From Achromobacter sp. Root83 (GTDB lineage Bacteria > Pseudomonadota > Gammaproteobacteria > Burkholderiales > Burkholderiaceae_B): a DNA stretch of 64,000 nucleotides. The stretch spans positions 279,755 to 343,754 of the forward strand of contig NZ_LMIU01000025.1 of assembly GCF_001428845.1 (NCBI RefSeq), read 5' to 3'. The position numbers were made by a program, and so were the translations under genes. This document shows, in pieces, positions 32,500-41,753 of the stretch (positions are counted from its first letter, which is position 1; every line of letters begins with the position of its first letter). The notes under the pieces were generated by a model. That model made no database searches, was not told where the DNA came from, and saw only the letters and a program-made list of their open reading frames with translations.

Positions 32500-33456
32500 A
32501 TGTCCCACGCAGCAGCAGCATCCGCAAGAACCGGCCTGGGCCTGTCCGGCGCCCTCATGCTTCTTTCCGCCCCGGCGCTGTTCGCCTCGAACATGGTGGC
32601 GGCCCGTTGGGCCCATGACGCCAGCCTCCCCCCTGTCTTTCTGGCCTTCGGCCGATGGCTGATCGCCCTGCTGATCCTGCTGCCGCTTGCCGCCCCCGCC
32701 TTGCGCGCGCATCGCAAGGCATTGTGGCGAGGACTGCCCTCGCTCTTGCCCTTGGCGGTGCTGGGCATGGGCGTGGCGGTGGCGCCGCAGTACATCGGCG
32801 CCCAATCCACCAGCGCCACCAACATCGCACTGATATTTTCGTGCAGCCCCATCCTGGTGGCGTTGTTGGAGGCCCTGATCTTGCGCAAGCCCCTGTCGGC
32901 GGTGCGCGCGGCCGGACTGGCGCTGGCCCTGGGCGGCGTGCTGGTCGTGCTTGCGCGCGGCGACGCGCAGACGCTCGCCCGGCTGGCGTTTGGACAGGGC
33001 GACTTCTGGATCCTGCTGGCAGCGACCGGCTGGGCGTTCTATACCGTGCTGCAAAAGCGCCTGACCCTGCCTGCCGTGCCGGACAGCGCGCGGTTGGCCA
33101 CGCTGATGCTGGGCGGCGTGCTGGCCTTGGCGCCCTTTGCCGCCATCGAGGCCGCGAGCGGCACGGCCCCGCCCTGGACGGATCCGCGCCTGGCGGCCGT
33201 GCTGCTGTTCCTTGCGGTGGTGCCCAGCCTGGGCGCGTATTACGTGTATGGCCGGCTGATCAGCCAGGCCGGCCCGGCGACCGCGGGCCTGTCCATGTTC
33301 CTGGTGCCGGTGTATGCGGCGCTGCTGGCGTGGCCGCTGCTGGGCGAAGCCCCCCAGCTATTCCACGCCTACGGCTTCGTGATGATCCTGCTGGGCGTGA
33401 AGCTGGCCTCGGCGCGGGTGCGCACGGCGGCGGCCACGGCCGCCGCCCCCGCCTGA
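32500..33456 (+). CDS. EamA-family (DMT) transporter
   Basis: A 318-residue inner-membrane protein with ten hydrophobic segments arranged as two EamA repeats. The first repeat has LFASNMVAARWAHDASLPPVFLAFGRW and SATNIALIFSCSPILVALLEAL; the second ends in AYYVYGRLISQAGPATAG and LLGEAPQLFHAYGFVMILLGV. These proteins export amino acids or other small metabolites. The divergent Lrp gene suggests an amino acid substrate. Confidence 0.9.
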   Translation: MSHAAAASARTGLGLSGALMLLSAPALFASNMVAARWAHDASLPPVFLAFGRWLIALLILLPLAAPALRAHRKALWRGLPSLLPLAVLGMGVAVAPQYIGAQSTSATNIALIFSCSPILVALLEALILRKPLSAVRAAGLALALGGVLVVLARGDAQTLARLAFGQGDFWILLAATGWAFYTVLQKRLTLPAVPDSARLATLMLGGVLALAPFAAIEAASGTAPPWTDPRLAAVLLFLAVVPSLGAYYVYGRLISQAGPATAGLSMFLVPVYAALLAWPLLGEAPQLFHAYGFVMILLGVKLASARVRTAAATAAAPA

Positions 33457-33474
33457 GGCCGGAACACAGCCAGC

Positions 33475-35586
33475 TTAGCGGGCCGCTCCCTGGGCCGCGA
33501 TGACTTCCTGCGCGACCTGGCGCGGCGCCTCGGCGTAGTGCTTGAACTCCATGGTGTATGTCGCGCGCCCCTGCGTCAGCGAACGCAGCGAGGTCGAATA
33601 CCCGAACATCTCGGCCAACGGCACCTCGGCGCGCACCACCTTGCCGCCGCCTCCCGCGATGTCTTCCATGCCCTGCACCATGCCGCGGCGGGATGACAGG
33701 TCGCCCATGACGTTGCCGGTGAAGTCCTCGGGCGTTTCCACCTCGACGTGCATCATCGGTTCCAGGAGCACGGGATCGGCACGGCGCATGCCTTCCTTGA
33801 ACGCCATCGAGCCCGCCATCTTGAAGGCGTTTTCGTTCGAGTCCACGTCGTGGTAAGAACCGAAGAATAGCGTCGCCTTCACATCCACGACGGGGTAGCC
33901 AGCCAGCACGCCGGCGTTGAGAGATTCACGGATGCCCTTGTCGACCGCCGGAATGAATTCACGCGGCACCACGCCGCCCTTGATGGCATCGACGAACTCG
34001 TAGCCCTTGCCGGGTTCCTGCGGCTCAAGCTTCAGCACCACATGCCCATACTGGCCGCGGCCGCCGGATTGCTTGACGAACTTGCCCTCGACCTCGTTGC
34101 AGGCCTTGCGGATGGTTTCGCGGTACGCCACCTGCGGCTTGCCCACCGTGGCTTCGACGCCGAACTCGCGCTTCATGCGGTCGACCAGGATTTCCAGATG
34201 CAGCTCGCCCATGCCGGAGATGATGGTCTGTCCGGATTCCTCGTCGGTGCGCACGCGGAAGGAGGGATCCTCCTGCGCCAGCCTGCCCAGCGCAATGCCC
34301 ATCTTTTCCTGGTCGGCCTTGGTCTTGGGTTCCACGGCCTGCGAGATAACGGGCTCGGGGAACACCATGCGTTCCAGGATGATGATGTGCGACGGATCGG
34401 TCAGCGTGTCGCCAGTGGTGACGTCCTTGATGCCGACGGCCGCAGCGATATCGCCCGCGTAGACCTCGGTGATCTCGCGACGCTCGTTGGCGTGCATCTG
34501 CAGGATGCGCCCCAGGCGTTCCTTTTTTTCCTTGATGGGGTTGAAGACCGAATCGCCGGATTTCACCACGCCTGAGTAGACGCGGAAGAACACCAGCTGG
34601 CCGACGAAGGGATCTGTCATGATCTTGAACGCCAGCGCGGAGAACGGCTCGTTGTCGGCCGGATGGCGCTCGATCTCGTGATCGCGCTGGTCATGGCCCT
34701 TGATGGCGGGCACGTCCAGCGGCGACGGCATGTAGTCGATGACGGCGTCCAGCATGGCCTGCACGCCCTTGTTCTTGAAGGCGCTGCCGCACAGCATCGG
34801 AACGATCTCGTTGGCGACCGTGCGGATGCGCAGGCCCTCTTTGATCTCGGCTTCGGTCAGGGGTTCGCCCGACAGGTACTTTTCAAGCAGGGTTTCATTG
34901 GCCTCGGCGGCCTTCTCGACCATCTTGTCGTGCCATTCCTGCGCTTGCGCCTTCATGGACTCGGGGATCTCTTCGTATTGGAACTTCACGCCCTGGCTGG
35001 CGTCGTCCCAGATGATCGCCTTCATCTTGACCAGGTCGATGACGCCTTCGAAGTGGTCCTCGGCTCCCACGGGCAACTGGATGGGCACGGCGTCGCCTTT
35101 GAGGCGCTCGGCAATCTGGCGATGCACACGCAGGAAGTCCGCGCCGACGCGGTCCATCTTGTTGACGAATGCCAGGCGCGGCACCTTGTACTTGTTGGCC
35201 TGCCGCCAGACGGTCTCGGATTGCGGCTGCACGCCGCCCACCGCGTCGTAGACCATGACGGCGCCATCCAGCACGCGCATGGACCGCTCGACTTCGATGG
35301 TGAAGTCCACGTGGCCGGGCGTGTCGATGATGTTGATGCGATGTTCCGGGTAATTGCCCGCCATGCCCTTCCAGAAAGCGGTGGTGGCGGCCGACGTGAT
35401 GGTGATGCCGCGTTCCTGCTCTTGCTCCATCCAGTCCATCACCGCGGCGCCGTCGTGCACTTCGCCGATCTTGTGAGTAATGCCGGTATAGAAGAGGATG
35501 CGCTCGGTGGTCGTGGTTTTGCCTGCATCAATATGGGCGCTGATGCCGATATTGCGATAAAGCTCGATGCGCGTCTTGCGAGTCAT
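33475..35586 (-). CDS. fusA: Elongation factor G (stand-alone paralogue)
   Basis: A 703-residue translational GTPase catalysing ribosomal translocation. G1 is [13 protein letters not shown] (residues about 17-29), then DTPGHVDF and [10 protein letters not shown]; domains II-V are complete, with [11 protein letters not shown] in domain IV. The gene stands alone, not in the str operon with rpsL, rpsG and tuf, so it is probably the second EF-G known in Bordetella and Burkholderia genomes. It looks like canonical EF-G rather than the shortened FusB- or Tet-type proteins. Whether it is the main or a conditional copy cannot be told here. Confidence 0.95.
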   Translation of the reverse strand: MTRKTRIELYRNIGISAHIDAGKTTTTERILFYTGITHKIGEVHDGAAVMDWMEQEQERGITITSAATTAFWKGMAGNYPEHRINIIDTPGHVDFTIEVERSMRVLDGAVMVYDAVGGVQPQSETVWRQANKYKVPRLAFVNKMDRVGADFLRVHRQIAERLKGDAVPIQLPVGAEDHFEGVIDLVKMKAIIWDDASQGVKFQYEEIPESMKAQAQEWHDKMVEKAAEANETLLEKYLSGEPLTEAEIKEGLRIRTVANEIVPMLCGSAFKNKGVQAMLDAVIDYMPSPLDVPAIKGHDQRDHEIERHPADNEPFSALAFKIMTDPFVGQLVFFRVYSGVVKSGDSVFNPIKEKKERLGRILQMHANERREITEVYAGDIAAAVGIKDVTTGDTLTDPSHIIILERMVFPEPVISQAVEPKTKADQEKMGIALGRLAQEDPSFRVRTDEESGQTIISGMGELHLEILVDRMKREFGVEATVGKPQVAYRETIRKACNEVEGKFVKQSGGRGQYGHVVLKLEPQEPGKGYEFVDAIKGGVVPREFIPAVDKGIRESLNAGVLAGYPVVDVKATLFFGSYHDVDSNENAFKMAGSMAFKEGMRRADPVLLEPMMHVEVETPEDFTGNVMGDLSSRRGMVQGMEDIAGGGGKVVRAEVPLAEMFGYSTSLRSLTQGRATYTMEFKHYAEAPRQVAQEVIAAQGAAR

Positions 35587-35709
35587 GGCCTCTTCCCTAG
35601 CGGTGAACTACCTGGCAAAACGGCAAGCCCGACCGGGCCTTGCCGCGGCGGGCGCCATGCCGCGTGCAGTGCTTGGGTGTTGCGAAACCGCGCCCGCGCT
35701 GATGGGTAA

Positions 35710-35737
35710 ATATTACGCGCCGCGCGGCAAGATACAA
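35710..35737 (-). promoter_or_regulatory. Candidate fusA promoter
   Basis: On the minus strand TTGTAT and TAATAT are 16 bases apart, about 125 bases before the fusA ATG. Both hexamers are imperfect. The long leader that would result might be regulatory. Confidence 0.35.
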
Positions 35738-35910
35738 GCCTGGAAAGGGCTTGTGCGCGGATATCGGCGGGGCCATGGGTTTGCCCCGATCATACGAAGG
35801 TATGGATGCCGCCGGGCGCAATGGCGCCGGCCACCGGGCAGAGCGGGCGCGACCTGCGGCCAAGAAAAGGGACATATGATTCGACGCCGCCACACGATGC
35901 GCCGCGCACG

Positions 35911-35937
35911 AAAAAAAGCCCCTCTTAAGCGAGGGGC
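35911..35937 (-). terminator. Rho-independent terminator of uspA
   Basis: On the minus strand GCCCCTC-GCTTAA-GAGGGGC followed by seven T residues, 46 bases beyond the uspA stop. Confidence 0.9.
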
Positions 35938-35982
35938 CTCGGGGCCATGCATCGGCGCGTCGCGCGCGCCGGCGCATCGCGG

Positions 35983-36447
35983 TTATTTCTTGTCTTCCTT
36001 GACGCGGTATACCAGCACCGCGGTGCTGGCCAGCGACAGCACCTTGGCGGTGACGCTGCCGAGCAGCAGGCGCGACAGGCCGCTGCGGCCATGGCTGCCG
36101 ATGAAGATCAGGTCGCAGCCGGCGTCGCCGGCAGCCTGCACGATGCCGTCGGCCACATTGAAGTTGGAGACGGCACGGGATTCGGATTTCACGCCGGCGG
36201 TGTCGGCGCGGTCGTGGATTTGCTTGAGGTACTTGTCGGCTTGCTCGGCGGAGGCTTTTTCGTAGTCTTCGTCGGTAATGGCATAGGCCGCGGCCATGCC
36301 GTCAAAGCCGATCGTGGCCGCGAACGGCTGGGTCACGTAGAGGGCCACGACTTCGGCGCCCACGGAACGTGCAAAGCAAATACCCGCGTTGGCGGCTTGC
36401 GCCGAGAGCGGTGAACCGTCGGTGGGAATCAGGATCTTCTTGAACAT
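35983..36447 (-). CDS. Universal stress protein UspA family
   Basis: A 154-residue single Usp domain. The start KKILIPTDGSPLSAQAANA and the ATP-binding motif GSHGRSGLSRLLLGSVT (G-2X-G-9X-G-S/T) put it in the nucleotide-binding UspFG-like branch. Induced by stress or growth arrest in known members; the mechanism is not defined. The next gene on the same strand, 99 bases upstream, encodes a small rhodanese-like protein. Confidence 0.93.
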   Translation of the reverse strand: MFKKILIPTDGSPLSAQAANAGICFARSVGAEVVALYVTQPFAATIGFDGMAAAYAITDEDYEKASAEQADKYLKQIHDRADTAGVKSESRAVSNFNVADGIVQAAGDAGCDLIFIGSHGRSGLSRLLLGSVTAKVLSLASTAVLVYRVKEDKK

Positions 36448-36546
36448 CTTGCCTGCTCCTGTTTGAGAGGAATCTTTATGCTACCGGAAAGCCGCCAGGT
36501 TCACATCAACTGAACCGGGCAGGCTTGACGAGGGTCAACGCCGGGT

Positions 36547-36891
36547 TCAGCCCAGTTGCTGGGCGGCCGCGAACAGATTGGTGCAGCGGGTGCCGGTACG
36601 GCAATAGGCCAGCACGGGACCCGGCAAGGTGCGCAGCAGCTCCGCGAAACGGACGACATCGGCGGCCGTCATGGCGCTGCCCACGACCGGCTGGTATTCG
36701 ATCTTGAGGCCGGCGGCCTGCGCGGCCCGGGACACATCGGCGGCGGTCGGCTGGTCTGGACCGCCTTCGAAATCAGGACGGTTGATGATGACGCTTTTGT
36801 AGCCGGCGGCGGCAACATCGGCCATGTCGTCGGGACCCAGTTGCGGGGCGACGGCAAAGTTCTGGGTCAGAGGCTTGATGGGTGCGGACAT
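36547..36891 (-). CDS. TIGR01244/BLH-type sulfur transferase-phosphatase domain protein
   Basis: A 114-residue single-domain protein. It contains the protein-tyrosine-phosphatase-like loop YCRTGTR near residue 95, with the catalytic Cys and Arg, and starts with the family's PLTQNFAVAPQLGPDDM. Related domains (DUF442, BLH) occur in Blh/BigR-linked sulfide oxidation proteins, where they act as sulfur transferases. Here there is no persulfide dioxygenase beside it, so the link to sulfide is only by family. The ATG at 36891 starts 38 bases from the end of the MocR gene on the same strand. Confidence 0.8.
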   Translation of the reverse strand: MSAPIKPLTQNFAVAPQLGPDDMADVAAAGYKSVIINRPDFEGGPDQPTAADVSRAAQAAGLKIEYQPVVGSAMTAADVVRFAELLRTLPGPVLAYCRTGTRCTNLFAAAQQLG

Positions 36892-36929
36892 GACGATTCC
36901 TTCAATGGCTTCAACGTAATAGCTGCATA

Positions 36930-38390
36930 TTATTGATTGTAGGAGCCGTTTTGCGCGAAGAGTTTTTCCAATTCGGTCCAGACACCCCGATGATCGGCGA
37001 TGGACACCGAAAATCGCAGCATGGTGGACGGCGCCTGCGACGGCGAGAACAGCGTGCCCGGGGCCAGCAGCATGCCGCGGTCGGCCGCCTCGCGGGCCAG
37101 CACTTCGGTATCGCGTCCGCAATCCGCCCAGACGAACATGCCCGCGTGCGGCTCGTGGTGTACGGTCAACCCCAATTTCAGCAGCCCCTTCATGCAGCGC
37201 TGGCGGGCGTCATCGACCCTCAGGCGCACGCGTTCGATGTGGCGCCGGTACTGCCCTTCCATGAGCACCCGGTGTACCACGCGCTCGCCCAGCTCGGGCG
37301 AGGTCAGGCCGGCCAGCATCTTCAGGTCGGCCAGCTTTTGCAGTACGTCGGCGTTGGCGGCCACATAGCCCACGCGCAAGCTGGCGGCCAGCATCTTGGA
37401 ATAGCCGCCTACCAGGATCACGCGGTTCAGGCGGTCCAGCGTCGCCAGTTTCATGGCGCCGCCCGGATGCAGTTCACCATAGGTGTCGTCCTCGACCACC
37501 ATGAAATCATGCCGTTCGGCGATACGCAGGATGCCGTACGCCGCCCCCGCCGACAGCGTGTGGCCAGTGGGGTTATGGACCGCGCCGTTGATGATGAAGA
37601 GCTTGGGCTTGTGTTGCGCGGCCAGTTGTTCCAGCAGCGCGATGTCGGGACCGTCCGGGCCGCGCGGCACGCCGATCAGGCGCGCCCCGAATGCGGCCAG
37701 CCGGCCGAAGATGACGAACCAGGCGGGGTCCTCGACCAGGACGGTGTCGCCTGGCTTGACCAGGTGCCGCGCGATCAGGTCCAGCCCGTGGGTGACCCCG
37801 TTGGTGGTCAGCAGATTGAGTTCGGGATGAGCCGGCACGCCATCGTTCTGCAGGGACGCGGCAATCTGCTGGCGCAGGGGCGCGAACCCCTGCGGATGAC
37901 CGTAACTGACCAGATTCGCGCGCACCGAACGCCCCACCGCCCGCACGGCGCCCGCCACCATTTCCGGATCCATCCAGTCCGCGGGCAGCAGGCCGGCTCC
38001 AGCTGGCATGCAGGGTGCGCTGGATTCGCGAAACATGCTGCGCAGCAGCCAGGCGATGTCCACGCGGGCGGGCGGCACCAGGGAATTGGGCGCGACGGCA
38101 GCCACCGCGGCCAGGGGGCCGCTGCGCGCCCGCACGAAAAACCCCGCGCCCCGGCGCGACTGGACCAGCCCGCGCGCGACCAGCCGGTCGTAGGCCTCGA
38201 CCACTGTGAAGCGGCTGACGCCGGATTGTTCGGCCATTTTGCGTATGGACGGCAGGCGGGTGCCCGGCCGCAGGCCCTGCTCGTCGATGCGGCGGGCCAG
38301 GCCATCGGCCAGTTGCGCCACCAGAGTGGCATCGGCCTGGCGCACGGGCTGCCAAGGCAGGGAAGAAGACGGGGCGGGAGCAACTGTCAT
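36930..38390 (-). CDS. MocR/PdxR-type GntR regulator with aminotransferase domain
   Basis: A 486-residue fusion of a GntR winged helix (residues about 18-85, LRPGTRLPSIRKMAEQSGVSRFTVVEAYDRLVARG) to a class I aminotransferase fold. PLP would bind Lys332 (GGYSKMLAASLRVGY), with the Asn-Pro-Thr-Gly (HNPTGHTL) and Asp-Asp-Thr-Tyr motifs intact. The ATG at 38390 is used; only a TTG lies further upstream. It is divergent from an EamA/LysE exporter pair, with GTACCG repeats between, so it probably senses PLP or an amino-PLP adduct to control export. Confidence 0.92.
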   Translation of the reverse strand: MTVAPAPSSSLPWQPVRQADATLVAQLADGLARRIDEQGLRPGTRLPSIRKMAEQSGVSRFTVVEAYDRLVARGLVQSRRGAGFFVRARSGPLAAVAAVAPNSLVPPARVDIAWLLRSMFRESSAPCMPAGAGLLPADWMDPEMVAGAVRAVGRSVRANLVSYGHPQGFAPLRQQIAASLQNDGVPAHPELNLLTTNGVTHGLDLIARHLVKPGDTVLVEDPAWFVIFGRLAAFGARLIGVPRGPDGPDIALLEQLAAQHKPKLFIINGAVHNPTGHTLSAGAAYGILRIAERHDFMVVEDDTYGELHPGGAMKLATLDRLNRVILVGGYSKMLAASLRVGYVAANADVLQKLADLKMLAGLTSPELGERVVHRVLMEGQYRRHIERVRLRVDDARQRCMKGLLKLGLTVHHEPHAGMFVWADCGRDTEVLAREAADRGMLLAPGTLFSPSQAPSTMLRFSVSIADHRGVWTELEKLFAQNGSYNQ

Positions 38391-38431
38391 GGAGATTTGA
38401 CCAGGCCAGTGATTAAAGTGATATGCCAATG

Positions 38432-38449
38432 TGTACCGGTACTGTACCG
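38432..38449. promoter_or_regulatory. GTACCG direct repeats, probable MocR operator
   Basis: TGTACCG occurs at 38432 and again at 38443, exactly one helical turn (11 bases) apart. The first also forms the palindrome GTACCGGTAC (38433-38442). MocR regulators characteristically bind short direct repeats in front of the divergent target. Confidence 0.5.
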
Positions 38450-38533
38450 ATAACTATGCGTAGAGTGACAGCAATATCGAAAGCCCGCAACCGCGGGTAG
38501 CCTCAACCCCGCCCTGCCCAATCTGGTGCTGTC

Positions 38534-39451
38534 ATGACCCGTCCCGCGTTTTATCCCCCATCCCCGGCCGTCCCCGCCGCGGCCTCTCCCTGGGAAGGCT
38601 ATGGCTACGGCCTGCTGGGCGTGCTGGTCTTTTCGCTGACCCTGCCCATGACGCGGCTGGCGGTCACCGAGCTGGCGCCCCTGCTGGTCGGCCTGGGGCG
38701 CGCGCTGGTCGCCGCCGTGCCCGCCATTGCCCTGCTGTGGTTCACGCGCAGCCGCCGCCCCAATCGCCAGGAATGGCCGGGCGTCATCCTGGCGGCGCTG
38801 GGCATCGTGGTGGGCTGGCCGCTGGCCTCGTCGCTCGCGATGCAGACCGTGTCGTCTTCCCACGGCGCGGTGTTCAACGGACTGCTGCCGCTATCGACGG
38901 CGGCCTTTGCCGCGCTGCGCAGCGGCGAGCGCCCCTCGCCCGCGTTCTGGGGCTGGGCTATCGTAGGAGCCGTACTGGTCACGACTTATGCCCTGCGCCA
39001 GGGCGATGGCGCGCTATCGGCGGGCGACCTGTGGCTGCTGGTGGCGGTGGTGCTGGGCGGGATGGGGTATGCCGAGGGCGCGCGGGCCTCGCGCACGCTG
39101 GGCGGATGGCGCACCATATGCTGGGCGCTGGCGATCAGCGCGCCCGTGGTCGCGGCGCCGGTGGGCTGGATGGCCGCGCAGGCCGCGTGGCCCAGCGCGC
39201 TGGTTGTGTCCGCCTGCGCCTATCTGGCGTTCGGCTCGATGTTCCTGGGCTTCTTCGCCTGGTATCGCGGCTTGGCGGCGGGCGGCATCGCCCGGGTGGG
39301 ACAAGTGCAATTGCTGCAGCCCTTCCTGACCGTGGTGGCTGCCGCATTGCTGTTTGGCGAATCGGTGGAAGCGGCAACATTCCTGTTCGCCGTCGCCGTG
39401 ATTGTCGTTATTGCTGGCGGACGCCGCGCCATCGTCAGGACCTCGAAATGA
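38534..39451 (+). CDS. EamA-family (DMT) transporter
   Basis: A 305-residue protein with about ten hydrophobic segments in two EamA repeats (SLTLPMTRLAVTELAPLLVGLGRAL; then SMFLGFFAWYRGLAAGGIARVGQVQLLQPFLTVVAAALLFGE, shown in two overlapping pieces). It is divergent from the MocR regulator and coupled to a LysE-type exporter by an ATGA overlap. Probably exports an amine or amino acid handled by the regulator. Confidence 0.9.
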   Translation: MTRPAFYPPSPAVPAAASPWEGYGYGLLGVLVFSLTLPMTRLAVTELAPLLVGLGRALVAAVPAIALLWFTRSRRPNRQEWPGVILAALGIVVGWPLASSLAMQTVSSSHGAVFNGLLPLSTAAFAALRSGERPSPAFWGWAIVGAVLVTTYALRQGDGALSAGDLWLLVAVVLGGMGYAEGARASRTLGGWRTICWALAISAPVVAAPVGWMAAQAAWPSALVVSACAYLAFGSMFLGFFAWYRGLAAGGIARVGQVQLLQPFLTVVAAALLFGESVEAATFLFAVAVIVVIAGGRRAIVRTSK

Positions 39452-40092
39452 GCTTGTTTCCCTTCAATATTGCCGACGTGCCCCTGGCGTCGCTGTCGCT
39501 GCTGGGCCCCCTGGCGCTGTTCGCGCTGGTCAGTTCGATCACGCCCGGCCCGAACAATGTGATGCTGGCTTCGTCCGGGCTGAACTTCGGCTTTCGCCGC
39601 AGCCTGCCGCATCTGCTGGGCGTGAACCTGGGCTTCACCCTGATGATCTTCCTGGTGGGGCTCGGCCTGGGCTCGGTCTTTCAGCAGGTGCCCGAGCTGT
39701 ACACGGTCTTGAAATACGCGGGCGCCGCATATTTGCTGTACCTGGCCTGGAAGATTGCAAATTCGGGCCGCATGGACGAGGGCCAGGCGCGCGGCAAGCC
39801 TTTCACTTTCCTGCAGGCGGCCGCCTTCCAGTGGGTCAATCCCAAGGCCTGGGTGATGGCCGTGGGCGTCGTGGCGACCTATACCCCGCAGAACGGCTTC
39901 TTCGCGAACCTGATCATCGCCACGATCGTCTGCGGCATCGTCAATCTGCCCAGCATCGGGATCTGGGTGACGTTCGGCACGGCGCTGCGCCGCGTCCTGC
40001 ATCGGCCCGGCGCGATCCGCGCCTTCAACGTGGGCATGGCCCTGCTGCTGGTGGCGTCCCTGTACCCCGTTGCGCTGGAACTGCTGCGCTGA
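39448..40092 (+). CDS. LysE/RhtB-family amino acid exporter
   Basis: A 214-residue inner-membrane protein with six hydrophobic segments. The family motif TPGPNNVMLASSGLNFGFRRSLPHLLG is near residue 32, with GAAYLLYLAWK and FQWVNPKAWVMA later. The start ATG at 39448 overlaps the stop of the EamA gene. Two different exporters under one MocR regulator is an economical layout for disposing of one class of substrate. Confidence 0.9.
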   Translation: MSLFPFNIADVPLASLSLLGPLALFALVSSITPGPNNVMLASSGLNFGFRRSLPHLLGVNLGFTLMIFLVGLGLGSVFQQVPELYTVLKYAGAAYLLYLAWKIANSGRMDEGQARGKPFTFLQAAAFQWVNPKAWVMAVGVVATYTPQNGFFANLIIATIVCGIVNLPSIGIWVTFGTALRRVLHRPGAIRAFNVGMALLLVASLYPVALELLR

Positions 40093-40201
40093 TCCGGTTT
40101 TCACGCCTTGGCCGGGCCCGTTCCCGGCGCCGTGCCGAAAACCGGGCACCCGGGGTATGCTGATGCCGGAACCCGCCGGCCCGTCCCCGGTCAGACAAAT
40201 C

Positions 40202-41089
40202 ATGCGCGCCCTGCCCCGATTCTCGTCCCGCCGACTCTTCGTCGCCGCCCTGCTTGCCGCCTCCGGCGTGGTCGGCTGCACCCAACTGGATTCCTGGCAG
40301 CGCCAGACCATCTTCTCTCCTCAGGCCGAACCGCAGACCTGGTGGCGCGAGCCCGCCGCCGGCACCGAGGTGTTCGACCTGGCGCTGGCCAACGGCGACA
40401 AGGTGCGCACCTGGTATTGGCAAAGTCCGAAGGCGGGCGCGCCTACCGTGCTGTACCTGCACGGCGCGCGCTGGAACCTGAACGGCAGCGCCTTCCGCAT
40501 CGACGGCTGGACCCGCATGGGCTATTCGGTCTTGGCGATCGACTACCGCGGTTTCGGGGCTTCCACCCCGCGCCTGCCGTCCGAAGAGAGCGCGCTGGAA
40601 GACGCGATGGCGGGCTTGAAGGAACTGGCGCGGCGCCAGCCAGACCCGGCGCGCCGCTTCGTCTATGGGCACAGCCTGGGCGGCGCGATCGCCATCGACC
40701 TGGCCGCCCGTCCCGAGCAGCCGGACTTTGCCGGCCTGATCGTGGAGTCCAGTTTCACCAGCATCGGCGCGATGCTGTCCACCCTGCGCTGGGGCAAGGT
40801 GCCGGGGGCCAGCCTGCTGGTCACGCAGCCGTTTGCCTCGGTGGACAAGCTGGCGCAGATGCATACCCCCATGTTGTTCATGCACGGCACCGCCGACCGC
40901 GTCGTGCCCCACACGATGAGCGACGAGCTTTTCGCCGCTGCCCGCAACGTGGCGCCGGACCTGAAGCGGCTGGTCAAGATCGAAGGCGCCTCGCATTCGG
41001 GCGCCTTCCGCAGCGGCACGCAGTACGAAGCCGCCGTAAAGACCTTCATGCAGGACGCCAGCCGGGCCTATCAGCGCAAGAAGGGCTGA
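40202..41089 (+). CDS. Lipoprotein alpha/beta hydrolase
   Basis: A 295-residue protein. The ATG at 40202 gives a basic N-terminus and a hydrophobic core ending in the lipobox SGVVGC (Cys26), so it should be lipidated by Lgt. The hydrolase fold has VLYLHGARWNLNGS, nucleophile Ser158 in VYGHSLGGAIA, acid Asp in HGTADRVVPH and His in EGASHSGAF. It resembles the BEM46/FrsA-like serine hydrolases (COG1073). Two upstream in-frame starts would hide the signal sequence and are less likely. Substrate unknown. Confidence 0.8.
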   Translation: MRALPRFSSRRLFVAALLAASGVVGCTQLDSWQRQTIFSPQAEPQTWWREPAAGTEVFDLALANGDKVRTWYWQSPKAGAPTVLYLHGARWNLNGSAFRIDGWTRMGYSVLAIDYRGFGASTPRLPSEESALEDAMAGLKELARRQPDPARRFVYGHSLGGAIAIDLAARPEQPDFAGLIVESSFTSIGAMLSTLRWGKVPGASLLVTQPFASVDKLAQMHTPMLFMHGTADRVVPHTMSDELFAAARNVAPDLKRLVKIEGASHSGAFRSGTQYEAAVKTFMQDASRAYQRKKG

Positions 41090-41167
41090 GCCGGCGCCGT
41101 CCGCGCCATTGCGGGGCGCGGACGCGGTCCGGACGCCCCGGGCCAAAACCTGAGCCCAGGCCCACGC

Positions 41168-41644
41168 TCAAGGCGATTGCGTCGCCTCGGCGGGCGAGGC
41201 GTCGGTACGGCCTCGGGCCAGCCACGCCATGACCCGGGGACGGGCGCGGTCATAAGCCAGGTTGTAGAAAAAGGCATACGGCAGGTAGAACAGCACCAGG
41301 GCGATGTCCAGCACGAAGGCTTCCCACAGGCTGATGCTGAGCCACCAGGCCGCCAGCGGGATCACGATGAGGATCAGGCCCAGCTCGAAGCCGAATGCGT
41401 GCACGACGCGCACCCGAAAGCTGCGCGTCCAGCCCAGCCGGTTTTCGATCCGGTCGAAGCCGGCGTTGTAGATCATGTTCCAGACCAGCGCGATCCAGGC
41501 GATCACGGCGGTCAGCACCCCCATTTCGAACAGGGACTTGCCCATGGCCCACGCCGCGATCGGCGCGCACAGGCCGATGGCCAGGATCTCGAACAAAAAG
41601 GCGTGGAGGAATCGTTCTTTAAGCGTTTTTTTGGCTTGCGTCAT
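41168..41644 (-). CDS. PACE-family (AceI-type) efflux transporter
   Basis: A 158-residue inner-membrane protein made of two bacterial transmembrane-pair domains, four helices in all. The first domain has RFLHAFLFEILAIGLCAPIAAWAMG with the conserved Glu19; the second has RVVHAFGFELGLILIVIPLAAWWL. The two copies share the R-H-A-F-x-F-E pattern. PACE proteins export chlorhexidine, acriflavine or short diamines such as putrescine by proton exchange. A divergent LysR regulator is the usual partner and is present here. Confidence 0.9.
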   Translation of the reverse strand: MTQAKKTLKERFLHAFLFEILAIGLCAPIAAWAMGKSLFEMGVLTAVIAWIALVWNMIYNAGFDRIENRLGWTRSFRVRVVHAFGFELGLILIVIPLAAWWLSISLWEAFVLDIALVLFYLPYAFFYNLAYDRARPRVMAWLARGRTDASPAEATQSP

Positions 41645-41719
41645 GACCCACCTGAGGTCGGTTGCTACTGAATGGAAGCCATTTTCGACGATATTTCCGG
41701 TACGATAAAGATACTATCC

Positions 41720-41734
41720 ATCGGAAAATCCGAT
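41720..41734. promoter_or_regulatory. ATCGGA-AAA-TCCGAT palindrome, probable LysR operator
   Basis: A perfect six-base dyad with a three-base centre lies 19 bases before the LysR ATG, in the 109-base gap shared with the PACE gene. GATAAAGATACTATCCAT just upstream may hold the promoter. Confidence 0.5.
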
Positions 41735-41753
41735 AACAAACTGGCATCTCCCC

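Larger units (their letters stand above)
35587..35982. other. 396-base gap between fusA and uspA
   Basis: No gene seen. It holds a possible leftward promoter for fusA (TTGTAT at 35732-35737, 16 bases, TAATAT at 35710-35715) and the terminator of uspA at 35911-35937. The remainder is GC-rich and unremarkable. Confidence 0.5.
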
